Below are positions 56,775 to 64,000 of a stretch of DNA of 64,000 nucleotides, piece by piece. Within the stretch, counting starts at the first letter, position 1. Every line of letters starts with the position of its first letter. The stretch is from an uncultured Sphingorhabdus sp. (lineage in GTDB: Bacteria > Pseudomonadota > Alphaproteobacteria > Sphingomonadales > Sphingomonadaceae), in contig CANMXN010000002.1 in assembly GCA_947501885.1 (NCBI GenBank), positions 248,001 to 312,000 of the forward strand, read 5' to 3'. The translations under genes and the position numbers were made by a program. The notes below the pieces were generated by a model. It searched no databases, was not told where the DNA came from, and worked only from the letters and a program-made list of their open reading frames with translations.

Positions 56775-58598
56775 ATGTTAGAATTAGACAATTTAATGCT
56801 CAAAATCACACTCATCGGACTATTGGGTGTTGGCGCACAATGGATCGCATGGCGAATTAACAAACCGGCTATAGCTTTGATGCTATTTGCTGGGATTATC
56901 GCAGGCCCTTTATTGGGCTTATTAGATCCCGAAGCCGATTTTGGCGAATTGTTAGAACCAATGGTCAAATTGGCCGTCGCTGTTATTTTGTTTGAAGGCG
57001 GCCTTAGCCTTAATTTCAAAGACTTACGCCATGCTGGCAGCGGCGTTTTAAGGCTGGTGATCATTGGTGTACCTGTTGGTTGGGCATTGGGTAGCGCAGC
57101 CGTTCATTATGGCGCAGGTCTATCATGGGAAGTATCAGCCCTATTTGGCGGTATATTGGTGGTAACTGGTCCAACGGTTATTGGCCCTATGCTGCGCTCT
57201 TTACGCGTTGGCAATCGGGTGCGCGATATTTTAAAATGGGAAGGCATTGTGAATGATCCCATTGGCGCAATGCTGGCCGTCTCTATATTTGCCTATATCA
57301 GTTACGCACAAACACATGGCCCACAAGTCGATGTCGCGGAAGTTGGCTTTAGCGTGTTAGGCGCAAGCCTGTTAGCGGTCCTCATCGGGGTAGCCTTAGG
57401 CTATGCGTTAACATGGTTATTTCCACGCGGATTAGTGCCTGAATTTTTAAAAGCGCCGATATTACTCATCGCGGTAATTTTTGGTTTCGTGGTTGCTGAT
57501 CTCGTTATGCATGAAACAGGGCTTATCACGGTAACCGTTATGGGCGTTGTTATGGCCAATCGTCCAACATACTCCAGCCGCGCCTTGCGGCGGTTTAAGG
57601 AAGATCTATCGGTATTGCTCATCTCTGGTGTCTTTATCTTATTATCTGCAACGCTCGATTGGGAAACTATGCAAAAATTCCAATGGCGTTTCCTCATATT
57701 CCTTTTGATGTTACTCTTCATCGTGCGGCCTCTTACAGTTATCATCAGCCTTATGTTCACCAAAGTACCGTGGCGTGAAAGACTATTTATCGGATGGATA
57801 GCACCACGCGGTATTGTCGCAATTGCAGTTACCAGCCTCTTTGCACTACGCCTTATTGACTTGGGTTATGAAGGCGCTGATGCACTTGTACCGCTAGTGT
57901 TTGGCGTAGTTATTGCGACTATCCTTGCTCATGGTTTCTCGGCATCTTGGGTCGCCAAACGCCTCGGTATCGATCAAGGAAAAGGTGAGGATATTATGCT
58001 GGTTGGTTCTAATCGCTGGAATATCACTTTGGGGAAATTTCTGCAAAAGATTGGAATGAATGTTACTATCAGCGATATGAGCAAATATGCACTGCGCAAT
58101 GCCCATAAAGCAGGTATTGATACAATTTCAGGTGATATAACAGAAACTGCACATGGCCATGATGTGGATATTGGCCAGTTTCAACATTTGATCGTTTGCA
58201 CGGACAATGAAAGTTATAATAAATTGGTGGCCAATGATTTGGGACCAGAGGTTGGTTTTGAAAATATCACTATCGTCTCAGATGGCGATTCCAGTAATGA
58301 TCATAGCAATAGAGCGCGCATACTTTTTGAGAGCGCTACACCTTATGACGCGCTCATGAAACGGCATGACGCTGATTGGTATTTTTCAGAAACAACATTA
58401 TCAGAAAAATTCCTCTGGGAGGATTATTGCAGCAACCTAAAGCCTGGTGAAGAACCTATCGCTGTATTGAAACCAGATCAGCGCATATTATTTTTTGCAA
58501 CTTCTGGAAGGCCCACGGTTGAGGCAGGTGACAAAATTATCAGCTACCTTATACAAGAAACCCCTGAAGAATTAGCAATGCGTAATAAAGAGAGCTAA
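56775..58598 (+). CDS. Sodium(cation)/proton antiporter, CPA1 type
   Basis: A 607-residue membrane protein. About 12 helices in the first 400 residues include VKLAVAVILFEGGLSLNFKD, GGILVVTGPTVIGPMLRSLR and WEGIVNDPIGAMLAV with the charged ND pair of CPA1 antiporters. A C-terminal Rossmann-like (TrkA-N-type) domain begins GEDIMLVGSNRWN and is followed by a cytosolic tail with AVLKPDQRILFF (TrkA-C-like). ATG at 56775 is preferred to GTG at 56739. It likely controls pH or sodium at the inner membrane; the ion is not clear. Confidence 0.9.
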   Translation: MLELDNLMLKITLIGLLGVGAQWIAWRINKPAIALMLFAGIIAGPLLGLLDPEADFGELLEPMVKLAVAVILFEGGLSLNFKDLRHAGSGVLRLVIIGVPVGWALGSAAVHYGAGLSWEVSALFGGILVVTGPTVIGPMLRSLRVGNRVRDILKWEGIVNDPIGAMLAVSIFAYISYAQTHGPQVDVAEVGFSVLGASLLAVLIGVALGYALTWLFPRGLVPEFLKAPILLIAVIFGFVVADLVMHETGLITVTVMGVVMANRPTYSSRALRRFKEDLSVLLISGVFILLSATLDWETMQKFQWRFLIFLLMLLFIVRPLTVIISLMFTKVPWRERLFIGWIAPRGIVAIAVTSLFALRLIDLGYEGADALVPLVFGVVIATILAHGFSASWVAKRLGIDQGKGEDIMLVGSNRWNITLGKFLQKIGMNVTISDMSKYALRNAHKAGIDTISGDITETAHGHDVDIGQFQHLIVCTDNESYNKLVANDLGPEVGFENITIVSDGDSSNDHSNRARILFESATPYDALMKRHDADWYFSETTLSEKFLWEDYCSNLKPGEEPIAVLKPDQRILFFATSGRPTVEAGDKIISYLIQETPEELAMRNKES

Positions 58599-58636
58599 GC
58601 AGAATATATCAGAACATAATATTATCCATAATTATC

Positions 58637-59314
58637 TTATGCACGTGGTCCAAATAATGCAGTGCCAACGCGCACATAGGTCGCACCAATGGTAATGGCC
58701 ACCTCATAGTCCGATGACATACCCATACTCAGATGCGATAGATCATATTGTTTTGCCAGTTTAGACATCAAAGCAAAAAATGGGGCAGCCTCTATATCCG
58801 CTGGTGGGATACACATCAGACCGATTATGGGAATATTGGCATTGACAGCGGTTTCCAAGAGTGAGCCTATATCGTCAACGGCACATCCGCCTTTTTGTTT
58901 TTCACCACCAATGTTAACCTGCAAAAAGCATGGAATATATTTTCCAGCCTTTTCCATTTCTCTGGCCAAGGCTTTTAACAATGACATGCGATCAAGCGAG
59001 TGGATGACATCAAATATGGCAATAGCATCTGCCACTTTATTAGATTGTAACTGCCCAATACAATGGAGTGTCACATCTTGATATCGCGCCTTTAAGGCAG
59101 GCCATTTCTCCATAGCTTCTTGCACGCGGTTTTCACCATAATGTCTATGCCCTTGTTCGAGCAATGGCGTAATTTGCTCTAAACTGCGGGTTTTGGAAAC
59201 GGCAATAAGATTAATATCATCAATATTACGTTTAGCTCGTTGTGCCGCCGCTTTAATATTGCTCTGTACATCTAAAATCGCATTAGAGGCGCTAGAAATA
59301 GGTGATTCTGTCAT
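58637..59314 (-). CDS. YggS-family PLP homeostasis protein
   Basis: A 225-residue PLP-binding protein; the lysine that holds PLP is K41 in LIAVSKTRSLEQI. Further family motifs are HYGENRVQEAMEKW, LHCIGQLQSNK and LSMGMSSDYEVAITIGATYV. It keeps pyridoxal phosphate pools in balance and has no enzyme activity. Its start codon overlaps on the opposite strand with an in-frame ATG of the ThiE-like gene (CATG at 59312-59315). Confidence 0.95.
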   Translation of the reverse strand: MTESPISSASNAILDVQSNIKAAAQRAKRNIDDINLIAVSKTRSLEQITPLLEQGHRHYGENRVQEAMEKWPALKARYQDVTLHCIGQLQSNKVADAIAIFDVIHSLDRMSLLKALAREMEKAGKYIPCFLQVNIGGEKQKGGCAVDDIGSLLETAVNANIPIIGLMCIPPADIEAAPFFALMSKLAKQYDLSHLSMGMSSDYEVAITIGATYVRVGTALFGPRA

Positions 59315-59336
59315 GATAACAGGTTATAGAGAGCGA

Positions 59337-59876
59337 ATGAAACGCTGCCAATCCCGTAAATTACCAAAGATATGGCTTATGAGTGATCCACGATTTGGTA
59401 ATAGACTATATCAAAGTGTGCAAAGGTTACCAAAAGGCTCTGGCGTAATATTACGACATTATGATGATCCAAAACGGCAAGAAATTTATAAGAATTTAGC
59501 ACGCATTTGCAGGCGGCGCGGGCTCATGTTACTTGTTGCTGGTGATGCTAAGTTTCGCGGCGATCATGGCCATTATTATAGCAAACCACCTCGCCGCAAT
59601 ATATCGCGGCACCGCAAAAGCTTCTTAATAATTTCAATTCATAATACAAAAGAATTAGTGCAAGCACATATTTACAAGCCTGATCAAATTTTAATCTCTC
59701 CGCTATATCCTTCGAGGAGCCATGATGGTGAACGCCCTTTGGGTATTTTGGCATTTCGGCAACTTGCTGTGCGATGCCATGTTCCCGCTATCGCGCTGGG
59801 CGGTATGAATGCAAAGCGCGCAGCTATAGTTAAACATGCATATGGCTTTGCGGCCATTGACGGACTAATTGTCTAA
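59337..59876 (+). CDS. Thiamine-phosphate-synthase-like (ThiE/TenI) protein
   Basis: A 179-residue TIM-barrel-type protein. It has PKIWLMSDPR at the start, LPKGSGVILRHYD, ILISPLYPSRSHDGERPLGI and a C-terminal PAIALGGMNAKRAA; these follow the TMP synthase fold with the phosphate-binding GGM loop. Several ThiE catalytic positions are not recognisable, so it may belong to the TenI-like group. GAGAG precedes ATG 59337; 59313 is an alternative. No other thiamine genes are present. Confidence 0.8.
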   Translation: MKRCQSRKLPKIWLMSDPRFGNRLYQSVQRLPKGSGVILRHYDDPKRQEIYKNLARICRRRGLMLLVAGDAKFRGDHGHYYSKPPRRNISRHRKSFLIISIHNTKELVQAHIYKPDQILISPLYPSRSHDGERPLGILAFRQLAVRCHVPAIALGGMNAKRAAIVKHAYGFAAIDGLIV

Positions 59877-59880
59877 AACC

Positions 59881-60489
59881 TTAGCGCTCTATGCGCGAAA
59901 ATGCCAAACCAACGCCAGATACCATGAATATACTGCCCGTTAATTTGTTACGCAAAGTTGAGAAACGATCAATGATCGGTTTTAATATATTAGCAAAAGC
60001 CGCCCATATTAAATCACCAACAAATAAGATAGATATATAGACTATTGCCAAGGCCAATAGGTTTCCATCATTGGTTCCTGTTTCCAAAAACTGCGGAAGG
60101 AATGCAGCGTTAAAAATAAGTGTCTTTGGATTAATGATAGAGAAGCCTAAGCCTTGAAAAAATAATGTTTTTGCTGAGCTTTCACTCGCTACTACATTAG
60201 AGAGTTGAGGCGTATCTTCTCGCCAAGTTTTCACGCCTAAATAGATTAGATAGATTACACCGATCCATTTAATCCAGACCATTGCCGATGCAGCGGTGGT
60301 TAAAATAGCAGCAAGCCCCGCAATTACAAAAGTTAATTGGATGGCTATACCAATGGTCGTACCTATAACAGTAATCGCACCAAATTTAAAATTATAGCGC
60401 AATGTATTGGCAACAATCAGAGCAACATTAGGACCAGGAATGGCAACCAATATAATTGTCGCAAAAGCCAATGCAATTATAGATTCCAC
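59881..60489 (-). CDS. LysE-family amino-acid exporter
   Basis: A 202-residue inner-membrane protein with six hydrophobic segments. It starts MESIIALAFATIILVAIPGPN, the family's conserved helix 1 with PGPN, and has GLGFSIINPKTLIFNAAFLPQF in the middle. Members export amino acids such as lysine, threonine or homoserine lactone. The start is GTG at 60489. It ends 4 bp from the converging ThiE-like gene. Confidence 0.93.
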   Translation of the reverse strand: MESIIALAFATIILVAIPGPNVALIVANTLRYNFKFGAITVIGTTIGIAIQLTFVIAGLAAILTTAASAMVWIKWIGVIYLIYLGVKTWREDTPQLSNVVASESSAKTLFFQGLGFSIINPKTLIFNAAFLPQFLETGTNDGNLLALAIVYISILFVGDLIWAAFANILKPIIDRFSTLRNKLTGSIFMVSGVGLAFSRIER

Positions 60490-60592
60490 ATGTAATTCCC
60501 ATTAGTGTAATTACGCAATATGCATGATGCATATTATAATTATCTATATCCTAGGCTATAAGAAAAAATTCAATTGCCAATTGGGCAAAAAT

Positions 60593-61444
60593 TTAGAAAC
60601 GAATTTTTGTTCCTACATAAACGGCTTCGCTATCTTCGCGGTCATCATTACTAGAGAGCGGAATATCATTTTGGCGTTCATAACGAACACCCGCCGTCAA
60701 ATCGATACGTTTAGAGATTGAGAAACTACCGCCAACATTCACAACATAATCTTCACCCGCAGCATTCCCAAGAGGACTAGGTGTTGCAATTTGCGGTTTG
60801 CCAATATTCATAGATGTCTGGAAACGGCTTTGCTTGTCTTTTTTCGTATCATCCAGTTTAAAATTGAGTATTTTCGTGGATATACGATTAGACCGCCCTG
60901 CATTTTCAGCGACAGGTAATTTCGGAAGTGCAGAAAGTTCAAAGCCTTTCCAGCCTCTATCTTGCTTCAAATTATATTTGGTAGTTTTTAGAGAAGCCAA
61001 TGCTCCTTGCCCCGCAATATTCTGTTCTATAACATTACGCACAGATACAGCCTTAGCATTCGTATCATCTTGAGCACGCGCAGCAACGGTCAATGTTCGA
61101 CTACCAATTTTGTTCAAACCCGCAGGCGTGAACGGAAATAAATTATTTTTAACAGCGCTAGATTTTTGACTAGCGATTCTTTCAGCGTGAATCTTTGCTA
61201 AGCGACTATCCACACCAGAGGGTGTGAATTGCACATTCCAATCACCCAAAGCCTCATCGGTAGTACCGATCAATTGATCACTTAACTTAGCCGCAAAAGC
61301 GGGAACCATGGCAGGCGTAACAGCAAGAGAAATGGCTGCAATACCAGCAACAGCAGGCATCAAAAAGGCGCTAGAACGCAACCTATTGATGGTGCGTGAG
61401 ACAGGTGCGTGATCGCTAGTTTTATGTGTAATAGCTTTAGTCAC
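60593..61444 (-). CDS. Hypothetical outer-membrane-like protein
   Basis: A 283-residue protein of no family I recognise. About 30 charged residues precede a signal-like stretch FLMPAVAGIAAISLAVTPAM ending in PAFA. The middle is Lys/Ser-rich. The end, VNVGGSFSISKRIDLTAGVR and SEAVYVGTKIRF, shows alternating strand-like residues and a terminal phenylalanine, as in outer-membrane barrels. Start is GTG at 61444. A long hairpin lies 100 bp upstream. Confidence 0.6.
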   Translation of the reverse strand: MTKAITHKTSDHAPVSRTINRLRSSAFLMPAVAGIAAISLAVTPAMVPAFAAKLSDQLIGTTDEALGDWNVQFTPSGVDSRLAKIHAERIASQKSSAVKNNLFPFTPAGLNKIGSRTLTVAARAQDDTNAKAVSVRNVIEQNIAGQGALASLKTTKYNLKQDRGWKGFELSALPKLPVAENAGRSNRISTKILNFKLDDTKKDKQSRFQTSMNIGKPQIATPSPLGNAAGEDYVVNVGGSFSISKRIDLTAGVRYERQNDIPLSSNDDREDSEAVYVGTKIRF

Positions 61445-61547
61445 GATTTCACACTACACAAATTAACCTGAATAGAAACCGAATAAGTGGAGATTTACAT
61501 AAATTTATATGAATTAACCATTATCTGTTGTAAAAGAACATCATATG

Positions 61548-61575
61548 TTGCATTTTTACATTATGAAAAATGCAA
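61548..61575. promoter_or_regulatory. Inverted repeat upstream of the outer-membrane-like gene
   Basis: TTGCATTTTT and AAAAATGCAA are a perfect 10-bp inverted repeat around 8 nt, in the 274-bp spacer between two divergent genes. Another ATGCAAAA follows at about 61582. It may be an operator; no known family matches. Confidence 0.4.
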
Positions 61576-61718
61576 ATTACAATGCAAAATCGCCTAAAAG
61601 CAGAAAAAGCTTTGCTGTTCATGTCGACGAAAGCTTGATACCTGCATCAAAGGCGATATAGAGATAAGATAATTAAAAATGCACACAATGTTTAACGTGC
61701 AAAAATTAAGGATATGCC

Positions 61719-62165
61719 ATGCGCAAAGATAAAATTGCCACCAATATATTAACTGCTACTACGCTGGGTGCCATGATTATGTTAACAGCTTGCGGCGGTG
61801 GCGGGCGCCCCAAAGCAGATATTGCAGCGAGCAGAGTAACAACGATCGGTGTGAATAGTTATATGTGGCAAGCATCGCTTGATGCATTATCTTTCATGCC
61901 ATTATTGCAAGCCGATTCAAATGGCGGTGTCATTATCACCGATTGGTATGTTAATCCGCAAACTCCTACAGACCGTGTGAAATTGACCGTCACAATTTTA
62001 GACCAAGACCTTCGTGCCGACGGTTTGCGTGTTGCCGCCTCACGGCAAGTCTCTCAAAATGGCCAGTGGATTGATGCACCTGTAAAGGCAGCAACCGTTC
62101 AAAAATTAGAATCCATTATACTGACCAAGGCACGCGATTTACGCCGTAGCGCCATCAACGGATAA
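61719..62165 (+). CDS. DUF3576 lipoprotein
   Basis: A 148-residue lipoprotein with lipobox MLTAC (Cys25) and a Gly-rich spacer, then the DUF3576 domain: [40 protein letters not shown] and [17 protein letters not shown]. It would sit in the periplasm on a membrane. leuS starts 4 bp downstream, an order known in sphingomonads and other alphaproteobacteria, so the two share a transcript. Confidence 0.9.
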   Translation: MRKDKIATNILTATTLGAMIMLTACGGGGRPKADIAASRVTTIGVNSYMWQASLDALSFMPLLQADSNGGVIITDWYVNPQTPTDRVKLTVTILDQDLRADGLRVAASRQVSQNGQWIDAPVKAATVQKLESIILTKARDLRRSAING

Positions 62166-62169
62166 ATTT

Positions 62170-64000
62170 ATGACCGAAGCGACACGTTTTAATCCGCACA
62201 TTGCAGATGCGCGGTGGCAAGAGTATTGGGAAAACAACAAAACTTTTCACGCTGATGATGAGAGTGAAAAGCCAAAATCTTATATTTTGGAAATGTTCCC
62301 TTATCCCTCGGGACGCATCCATATCGGCCATGTCCGCAATTATACGATGGGCGATGTTCTGGCGCGTTATAAACGCATGACAGGTCACGAAGTGCTGCAC
62401 CCAATGGGGTGGGATGCCTTTGGTATGCCCGCTGAAAATGCAGCGATGGAGAAAAAGACGCATCCTGGGAGTTGGACCCGCGAAAATATTACCAATATGC
62501 GTGCGCAGCTCAAAAGGCTTGGTTTCGCTCTAGATTGGAGCCGTGAGATCGCCACATGCGAGCCTGAATATTATGGGCAAGAACAGGCCTTATTTTTAGC
62601 CCTTTATAAAGCTGGCTTGGTCTACCGAAAAGAAAGCAGCGTCAATTGGGACCCTGTCGACATGACAGTGCTTGCTAATGAGCAAGTTATTGATGGTTGT
62701 GGTTGGCGCAGTGGTGCGCCCGTTGAAAAGCGCAAGCTCAGCCAATGGTTTTTAAAAATTACCGAATTTTCTGATGATCTACTTGATGGCTTAGACGATC
62801 TCAAAAATTGGCCTGATAAAGTGCGCTTGATGCAGGAAAATTGGATTGGCAAATCCAGCGGTCTGCAATTTCATTTCGATTTAGAAAATAGTGTTAATAG
62901 CGATGATGGTGCAATTGACAAAGTCGAGGTATTTTCAACGCGCCCCGACACGATTTTTGGCGCGAGTTTTGTGGCGATAGCTGCCGATCATCCGCTGGCG
63001 CAAAGCCTAGCCAAAGATAATCAACAGCTCAGCGATTTCTGTGATGATTGCCGCAAAATGGGCACGACAGCAGCCGAGCTTGAAACAATGGAGAAAAAGG
63101 GTTTCGATACAGGGTTATCAGCTTTGCACCCGCTCGATCCCACTTGGAAGTTGCCCGTTTTTGTCGCCAATTTTGTGTTGATGGATTATGGCACAGGCGC
63201 GGTTTTCGGCGTACCAGCGCATGATCAGCGCGATTTGGATTTTGCACGTAAATATATGCTGCCCGTCACACGCGTAGTTGCGAAAGCAGGCGATGAAGAA
63301 ACACCCATCGCAAATGAAGCCTTCACGGGCGAAGGGACAATTATCAATTCGCGCTTTTTGGATGGTATGGAAATTGAAGCTGCCCAAAAGAGCGTGATTG
63401 ATCATGCAGAAAGCGAAAATTGGGGCAAGACTCAAGTCACGTGGCGATTGCGTGATTGGGGTGTTTCGCGCCAACGCTATTGGGGTACGCCGATACCTAT
63501 CATCCATTGTAATCAAGAAGATGGTAGTGGCTGCGGCCCAGTGGCTGTTCCCAATGATCAATTGCCAATTGTCTTGCCCGAAGATGTTGGCTTTGACGTT
63601 CCGGGCAATCCGCTAGAGCGCCATCCCACATGGAGCAAGGTCGATTGCCCAAGCTGCGGCAAAGCAGCACGGCGCGAGACGGATACACTGGATACTTTTG
63701 CAGATAGCAGTTGGTATTTCCTGCGTTTTGCTAGCCAGCCTGCGGATAAACCATTTGATCGGGGCGTGGTCGAGAAATGGATGCCCGTCGATCAATATAT
63801 TGGCGGTATAGAGCATGCGATTTTGCATCTGCTCTATGCGCGTTTTTGGACACGAGCTTTAGCGCATATCGATATGCTCGATGTCAAAGAACCATTTGAA
63901 AGCTTATTCACGCAGGGCATGGTGACGCATGAAACTTATTCACGCCAAGCCGATGGGGATGCCAAGCCGACTTTCTTTAGTCCCGATGAAATTACTCGTA
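62170..64000 (+). CDS. leuS: Leucyl-tRNA synthetase, partial
   Basis: The frame opens at ATG 62170 and continues past the right edge, so 610 residues are visible. The class I signature is [17 protein letters not shown] with HIGH, followed by [13 protein letters not shown]. The editing domain has [16 protein letters not shown] and [37 protein letters not shown] and the zinc-type CPSCGK are also present; the KMSKS loop lies beyond the window. Charges tRNA-Leu. Confidence 0.97.
   Translation, partial: MTEATRFNPHIADARWQEYWENNKTFHADDESEKPKSYILEMFPYPSGRIHIGHVRNYTMGDVLARYKRMTGHEVLHPMGWDAFGMPAENAAMEKKTHPGSWTRENITNMRAQLKRLGFALDWSREIATCEPEYYGQEQALFLALYKAGLVYRKESSVNWDPVDMTVLANEQVIDGCGWRSGAPVEKRKLSQWFLKITEFSDDLLDGLDDLKNWPDKVRLMQENWIGKSSGLQFHFDLENSVNSDDGAIDKVEVFSTRPDTIFGASFVAIAADHPLAQSLAKDNQQLSDFCDDCRKMGTTAAELETMEKKGFDTGLSALHPLDPTWKLPVFVANFVLMDYGTGAVFGVPAHDQRDLDFARKYMLPVTRVVAKAGDEETPIANEAFTGEGTIINSRFLDGMEIEAAQKSVIDHAESENWGKTQVTWRLRDWGVSRQRYWGTPIPIIHCNQEDGSGCGPVAVPNDQLPIVLPEDVGFDVPGNPLERHPTWSKVDCPSCGKAARRETDTLDTFADSSWYFLRFASQPADKPFDRGVVEKWMPVDQYIGGIEHAILHLLYARFWTRALAHIDMLDVKEPFESLFTQGMVTHETYSRQADGDAKPTFFSPDEITR

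Noticed and set aside
1-64000. tRNA or rRNA genes
   Set aside because: I saw no cloverleaf-like sequence or rRNA motif by eye; a tRNA search program would be needed to exclude them fully.

Overview
The window looks like the chromosome of a low-GC, heterotrophic alphaproteobacterium, most probably of the Sphingomonadales. The reasons are three large TonB-dependent receptors of the sphingomonad type, pyruvate kinase beside DUF1244 and GapR (DUF2312) genes, a DUF3576 lipoprotein directly before leuS, and dispersed REP-like palindromes with a CTGAACTTGTTTCAG core. I cannot name a genus. A PL6 alginate-lyase-like gene and a galactoside locus suggest life on algal material.

Layout. 1-1.9 kb: 5' part of a PL6 polysaccharide lyase gene with a GntR/FCD regulator. 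2.5-4.7 kb: exported DUF305-LVIVD protein. 5.2-12 kb: leucine/isovalerate degradation genes (ivd, DUF1330, small membrane protein, mccB, mccA), with mccB and mccA split by a REP-rich insertion carrying a GIY-YIG nuclease. 12.1-14.4 kb: pyk, DUF1244, gapR. 14.4-15.1 kb: a CPBP protease gene cut short next to a decayed IS5-family transposase. 15.2-25.1 kb: defence island with a DUF262/DUF1524 (GmrSD-like) gene and a type II-C CRISPR-Cas9 system (tracrRNA, cas9, cas1, cas2, array with 37 exact repeats and 37 spacers of 30 nt). 25.3-38 kb: thiolase, SSS symporter, then GH36 alpha-galactosidase, GlpR-like regulator, glpD, TonB receptor, galT, galK. 38-52 kb: second receptor, BCCT and GPH transporters, 2OG oxygenase, LOG protein, DoxX-like protein, M16 peptidase, third receptor. 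52-64 kb: ald with a divergent Lrp regulator, retropepsin-like protein, GST, trhO, cation antiporter, YggS, ThiE-like protein, LysE exporter, DUF3576 and the start of leuS.

The most unusual structure is the CRISPR locus. About 331 bp covering the predicted tracrRNA and the 3' end of the DUF262 gene occurs twice in inverted orientation, once left of cas9 and once at the right end of the array. The last array 'repeat' is the anti-repeat of the second tracrRNA copy, so array and tracrRNA are fused. The copies differ by five substitutions and one 1-nt indel by my hand alignment, so this is unlikely to be a simple assembly error. The repeats end, read on the minus strand, in an extended -10 box (TGCTATAGT), as in Neisseria type II-C arrays, so crRNAs are probably made leftward from promoters inside the repeats.

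The second system of interest is the GH36-GlpR-GlpD-TonB receptor-GalT-GalK cluster. An alpha-galactosidase beside glycerol-3-phosphate dehydrogenase, with GlpR-like operators upstream of both, suggests use of an alpha-galactosyl-glycerol compound such as floridoside or a glycerol-containing galactolipid fragment. No glycerol kinase gene is in the window.
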